Below, piece by piece: positions 59,191-64,000 of a stretch of DNA of 64,000 nt. Each line of letters starts with the position of its first letter. Within the stretch, counting starts at the first letter, position 1. Position numbers and translations under genes: made by a program. Under the pieces are notes generated by a model. It worked only from the letters and a program-made list of their open reading frames with translations. It searched no databases and was not told the DNA's origin. Source of the stretch: Brassica napus (taxonomy: Eukaryota > Streptophyta > Magnoliopsida > Brassicales > Brassicaceae); assembly GCF_020379485.1 (NCBI RefSeq), contig NC_063452.1, positions 57,557,338 to 57,621,337 on the forward strand, in the 5' to 3' direction.

Positions 59191-60708
59191 AAAGCAATTA
59201 TTTCTAATAACTTAAAAAAACTAACCCATTTCTCTCTCTTCTTTCTCCCGTCCATCTCTAAAAGTAAAAAGCTAACCCCTTTTCGTCTTGCTCCGGCGTC
59301 GGAGGCATCGGTGTTGCCGGTGTACGTTAGCTCCGGCGTCGGATGCGTCTCCTCCTCATCCTCTCCTTTTTTCTTTGCTTTAGTCACTTGTCTCTTCTCT
59401 TCTCTGATATGTGAAATCTCTGGTATGGCTTTGAAGTTGGAACCCTAGATCCTCCCGGGGGTGATAGATCCAGTGGTTATAGCTTGATCTGGAGATGAAT
59501 TGAGGCGGTGAGGGTTGCAAGTCGATTGGAGTCGGCTTTTGAAGGTGGAGACACGACATATCTGTTTTTCCTTTTCTAGATTTGGGTGTTGTCTCCGGCA
59601 GTGGTGGCGCGTGAGTGACGATACAGGCTCTCTCCTCCGGTCTTCGTCTTGTTTCTCTTTTCCGAAGGTTTCCTTCGTTGTGGAGAGGAGTCTATCGGCG
59701 TTCATGTATGTCGAAGCTTGGTGTCTTGTTTCGGTTTATGGACTTGCTGGTGCTCAAGGGAGATGGTGGTCGCGCACTATCGGCGCGTTCTCAGTGGTGT
59801 GTGGTGGTTGTGAGTCATCTCACCCCTGTGATTTCGTGTGCATCTTAAGGTCTAGAGTTTTGTGTTGTCGTCTATGGCAGAGGAAATTCATTCCGGCGGT
59901 TGCTCTCCTTTTGCTCGTGCTCCTCATGGTTTAGACTTCACAATGGTCCTTCCTTTTCGCGCAAGGCGTGGATGCTTCTTTTTCCTGATTCGTTACTTCG
60001 TCTCGTTCTCCAGCGGGGGTTGAAGTCTGAATCGCAAAGGTTGAGTGGATAAGGTTCTCTTGTCCTTCTCAAGTTGTCGTGAAGCTTCTCTGGTTGAGTT
60101 AGACTGGTTTGTTTTGTGGCTTGGAGGCTTGTGTAGAGAATGATCATCCCACTGTCAGGGATTCCTCTTGGATGGTCTGGCAGATTGTTCTCTGTCTTCT
60201 TTTGCAGGTTTAGAAGTCATCGTGTTCCTAAATTTCCACCATTGCGACATATCTTTGTTCGGTGGGTGGGTGTGTTTGTGGCTTTGGCTATGGCAGGATC
60301 CATTCACCTTCCCGTTGGTTTTGCGAGGTTAGGTGGCTGCGTTGGTATGCTTTCTCATCTCTCATTCCACTCGGGCTAGTGCTTAATGTCAGTGTTGAAA
60401 GCAAGCTTGAAGCGATCATCAGAGACTAGCTACTCTGTCGATGACACAAGAAGACCGGCATCCGAGGCAACAAGGTAAACCTCACCCTTTATGTGGTTAT
60501 CATCGGTGGCAGAGAACGACTAATGATTTCTGAAGACAGCAGAGCGCTCTAGCGGAACGTGTCGGTATGGTGGGCGAACGAAGCTAGTGTCGTAATGTTA
60601 GATTTAGAAAATTTTGTTCAAATCAAGCTTGTAATCGACACTTGAATTCCCGTTCTTTCGGGCTAATTTATAAAATGTAAATTAAAAAAAAAAAAGCAAT
60701 TATTTCTA
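59191..60708 (+). mobile_element. 1.5-kb poly(A) retroposon with 16-bp target duplications
   Basis: Perfect direct repeats AAAGCAATTATTTCTA at 59191-59206 and 60693-60708 bound a body of about 1486 bp ending TCGGGCTAATTTATAAAATG, then A-rich tail. The 5' part is CT-rich with duplicated CTCCGGCGTCGGA motifs, like LINE 5' UTRs. No reverse-transcriptase or nucleocapsid motif is visible, and the open frames of 139 and 90 codons are not recognisable. Most likely a non-autonomous LINE deletion derivative or long SINE-like element mobilised by a LINE. Confidence 0.8.
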
Positions 60709-60786
60709 GTCAATTTTAAGAATTAATAGTTTAATACTAACGTATTTCTAAATTAAATTATGTAAGGGTAAAGAATATAAATAACG

Positions 60787-60992
60787 AAGACAAGTATAGA
60801 TACCCAGGACCTCGTAGTCTAGTGGTACTACCTCCTTGGGGAGGGGAGGTCGGCTGTTCGACTCGCGTGGAGGGGGAGGCGTGTCCAGGGCCCGTGAAAA
60901 GGTACAGACAAAGGCTGGTGCCGGGCGTATGTGGTGGGCCGCAAGGCTAACACCTGGTTAAAAAAAAAAAAAAAAAAAGACAAGTATAGATA
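60787..60992 (+). mobile_element. tRNA-derived SINE
   Basis: Body 60803-60976, ending in a pure A tail, between perfect 16-bp duplications AAGACAAGTATAGATA (60787-60802 and 60977-60992). An internal Pol III promoter is visible: A box TAGTCTAGTGG (60815-60825) and B box GTTCGACTC (60856-60864), about 30 bp apart as in tRNA genes. The perfect duplications and unbroken tail indicate a recent insertion. Confidence 0.93.
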
Positions 60993-63274
60993 AGTCACTG
61001 TTAAAAAGGAGGATTTGCCTCAGCGATCGCGCTTCCGATAAAAGTCCAATTCAATCATAATACGACACGTGTCCGTCAGACCACATCACCCATCTTGTTA
61101 CTGTTAAGATCTCTTTCCTACTGTCTTTTTACTTTTACCCTCTGTAAATCCGTACGGACTTCCCATGTCACCTGAAGGTTTCTCTACAACAGTAAAAAAT
61201 GGAGTTCTTTAAACATTTCAATGGCGTGATTTAATATCCTTATTGAATAAAACTTCATGAATCCATATATATTTCAAGCAATTAGCAATTGCAATCCAGA
61301 CATACATATTCCACTCTTTGGAATAATAACCTTTAACAAAAGACGCGTACACTTCATTTAATTGACGTTTTGGAACTTTGACAGGGACTATATATATAAT
61401 TAAGGAGAAAATATAATATAGAAAAGCCATATGTATATTATGTCCTCTTGTTAAAATTTAGCTTCGTCACCGCAAAACCATATATGTATATTATATTCTG
61501 TCCTCTTGTTAGAATTTAGCTCCATTACCGACATATTATCACAGAGTTTCTAGTGTTGTATTAGAACTTTAGAAGATGCATGCATTGATATAATGTTCAT
61601 ATATACATGAAAATTAACCTCAATTTTTTTTTGAAAATACTTAAAGACCAAGACTTTCATGCTATGTAGTTAAAGATGAATGACAATCCGCACTTGATAT
61701 ATAATTTTACAAAAGCGTCATGATAAATGTGCACTAGCTAGCATAAGCTATGGTAAAAATCGTGCTAATTAAGAAGTAAAATAAGCAAATATTACTTGCA
61801 TATCCATGCAATTTCACACAGGAATCTTGAATATGCACTGCATGTCATAGTATGACTTCTGAAGTGTACTGCGACGGCTTGAGCTTGCCTACAATACGAT
61901 TATTTGCTAGTTTACTTTCCAAAGCTCGCATTTTTCTATCTATCTTGTTCTTGGCCTAAACGAGTCTAATAACTAAAACTCTTCCAAACAACTTTTTATT
62001 CCCAAGTTTTTACCCGGTCGTAGGCTCGCTCGCAACTTCATAATCATAACTTGAAAACAAAAGTAAAGCATAAGTGCGCAAGTTGTAGTAGATATGAATA
62101 TGATGCGCGTGATATTGTGAATATACCTTTAATTTTTTTGTTTTCCAAACTAATGCAGTAAATGAAAGCAACGTATCATATCATTTTCTGGTTGTTTTCA
62201 GAAGCAGCAGAAAAACATCTACTACCTTAAAATGGGTTTTCACGTGTCGATTTCTTATTGGATATGACTATTCTTCATTTATAAATTAAGTTTAAACCAT
62301 CAAGTAACAACAAATGACAGTAAATTTGTAAACATATTTTCCTAGCTAGTATCTCTTTATACATACGTATTTAGTCACCACGTAAGAGTGTAACTTCAAT
62401 TTATATACACACATATATTATACATGCATCGACCACGAGTATGTATAAACTATACCAATTTTCTTAACATATATTAAAAACTTGACTCATAGATGTGATA
62501 ATCGACCTTTAGGCCGCATGTGTTTAGTTACGAGTCAAACATCATAAGTGATACGTTTTCTAAAAAGGTTGTTTCATCACATTTAACAAAACATAAACTA
62601 TTTGTTATTATGATATAAACATAGAGTTCTTAAGAAAACATATGTTTAGATATTTTTGTATAATGTCAGGCATATACACCTAAAATAGTAGACAGCATAC
62701 ATATATGCATATAGACATGAATTCTACCTGAAGAGAAGCACACATAGATTTTTTTCTAAATTAAATAAACTTACAACTCCAAAATATTCCCTACAAGTTA
62801 AAAATTACCAATTAATATGGTAATAAATTGATAGGGATGGTAAAAACTAAAAACTGAACAAAGTAAACCACGCGCCTACAGAGAGCGAGTGGGATATAGC
62901 AAGAGAGATGGCTTGAAATGAAAACACACCAAACCCTAACCTCAGCTTCACAAGTTTCTTATCTTCTACTCCCACTAGATTCTATTCTACAAAAGAAACT
63001 TCAATTAGGCTCACAACCACCTCCACACACTTCCAAGAACAAAGAACCCTGAACTCAAAAGTTTCTTTCTTCTTCTTCTACCTTACAGTTTCTTGTTCTT
63101 GAAAATTAGGGTTAGTTTTCTTTTTTTCCCTTAAATCTATTCTCTAGACCTTAAAGATCAGATCTTTACTCAGAAAAAGAGATACCCGACTCATGTTTTT
63201 GTGTGTCTGAACATAGATAAGACATCACATATCGATATATATATTTGTGTGTGTAAAAGAGGAAACAAAAAAAA
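60993..63274 (+). promoter_or_regulatory. SEP1: SEP1 upstream region
   Basis: No gene seen in about 2.3 kb. AT-rich with a 60-bp partial direct repeat near 61430-61530 (ATGTATATTAT.TCTGTCCTCTTGTTA.AATTTAGCT). 62930-63274 has CT-rich leader-like sequence (CTTCTTCTTCTACC) and GATCAGATC, likely the promoter end and 5' UTR. Confidence 0.5.
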
Positions 63275-63459
63275 ATGGGAAGGGGCAGAGTAGAGCTGAA
63301 GAGAATAGAGAACAAAATCAACAGGCAGGTAACGTTTGCAAAACGTAGGAACGGTCTGTTGAAGAAAGCTTACGAGTTGTCTATTCTTTGCGATGCTGAG
63401 GTGGCTCTCATCATCTTCTCCAACCGTGGCAAGCTCTATGAGTTTTGCAGCTCCTCAAA
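63275..63459 (+). CDS. SEP1: SEPALLATA1, MADS-domain exon 1 (gene continues beyond window)
   Basis: The 185-bp first exon encodes the whole MADS domain ([20 protein letters not shown] through [12 protein letters not shown]), then AA before the GTAATA donor, so the next codon starts with AA (Asn in SEP1). SEP proteins join class A, B and C MADS factors in floral quartets that bind CArG boxes and specify floral organs. Only the MADS domain is visible; I, K and C regions lie outside. The match to SEP1/AGL2 is near perfect (SILCD where I recall SVLCD). SEP2 is the main alternative, but the neighbours (zinc-finger gene, TRM1) indicate SEP1. Confidence 0.9.
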
Positions 63460-64000
63460 GTAATATAAATCTCTCTCTCTCTCTCTTCAACTTTTTTTAT
63501 TTTCGGTTTTTGATAGATCTGAGCATAGATCTTTGTCTGATCGAACTTGTTTGTTTGGATAGAGATCACACGATCTTGATGTCTATGAAAGTGTTGAGCT
63601 TTATTAGATTTCTTGATTCGTATTATTATGACATCTTGAAATTTAAGATCTGATCTCTTTTTTTTTGTTATATTAAATACAAATATTAATTAGCTCATGA
63701 GAAGAGTTTGCAATCAATTTATGTTTTATATAAATATACATATATATATATATGTGTGTGTGTGATTAGAAACTTAAAAGTTGGAAACACAGATTTCTAT
63801 GGAAATAAGGATCCAACGTAGAATGATAATATATGGTTCCATGCATTAACTGGCTGTCATTAGTTCATACTTTATGGTGGTTAAAACTTAAAACGTGTGT
63901 GTATCTATGAAAGTTCTTTTCTTAAAAAAATTGTTTTCTTTCGTTTTGTGTGTATATGTTTTATATGTTAAAATGGTCTAATTACATTAAGGGATAACAA
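63460..64000 (+). other. SEP1: SEP1 intron 1 (5' part)
   Basis: Starts with donor GTAATA, followed by a CT dinucleotide run (about 63471-63485) and a TA/TG microsatellite near 63740-63762. No acceptor before the window ends. Confidence 0.8.

Noticed and set aside
59515..59934. 139-codon open frame as a gene
   Set aside because: Lies within a retroposon with target duplications, has no recognisable domain, and is overlapped by other open frames of similar length in GC-rich sequence.

Overview
The window is a nuclear segment of a Brassicaceae genome, most likely Brassica (A10/C9-type chromosome). The single-copy genes recognised by protein sequence follow, in reverse, the order I recall for Arabidopsis chromosome 5: CONSTANS (AT5G15840), bZIP3 (AT5G15830), a RING-H2 E3 ligase (AT5G15820), tRNA dimethylguanosine methyltransferase TRM1 (AT5G15810), a small DnaJ-type zinc-finger protein, and SEPALLATA1 (AT5G15800, cut by the right edge). 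Gene identities come from the translated sequences; locus numbers come from memory.

Layout. 1-16340 holds CONSTANS and bZIP3 among transposon debris (two Helitron-like elements, an hAT-like MITE in the CO promoter, a 5'-truncated LINE with a target duplication, an hAT element carrying a second LINE, and another Helitron). 16341-16440 is a 100-N scaffold gap. 16441-18418 is present once in the window. 18419-34740 repeats 1-16340 almost base for base, differing mainly by homopolymer or TA-run indels, with errors rising next to the gap. This looks like an unmerged contig overlap or haplotig rather than a real 18-kb tandem duplication, so CO and bZIP3 may be single-copy. 34750-36300 has a chimeric pseudogene: S-adenosylmethionine decarboxylase pieces with cytochrome P450 exons between them. 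36740-44915 is a complete CACTA (En/Spm) transposon with matching termini, a TTA target duplication, an open 1142-codon transposase and an open accessory gene. 45680-46714 is a solo LTR with a 5-bp target duplication.

47715-48734 is the RING-H2 gene. Directly upstream lies an array of 11 units of about 190-220 bp (about 48815-51070), followed by an inverted partner at 52480-52775. A Helitron (51234-52462) sits close to the symmetry centre. 53112-55916 is TRM1 (11 exons, 592 aa), followed by three tandem tRNA-Ile(AAT) genes, one of them probably defective, and the zinc-finger gene. 58579-60992 contains a MuDR-like fragment, a 1.5-kb poly(A) retroposon and a tRNA-derived SINE, each retroposon with target duplications. 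The window ends in SEP1 exon 1 and intron 1.

The genes form no operon or shared pathway; they are a syntenic block (flowering-time regulator, bZIP factor, E3 ligase, tRNA modification, floral MADS gene). The intervening DNA is a record of nested transposition. I saw no new defence or metabolic system. The most unusual structures are the W-box-rich foldback array in front of the RING gene, the intact CACTA with internal CCCGAAA arrays, and the P450-in-SAMDC chimera.
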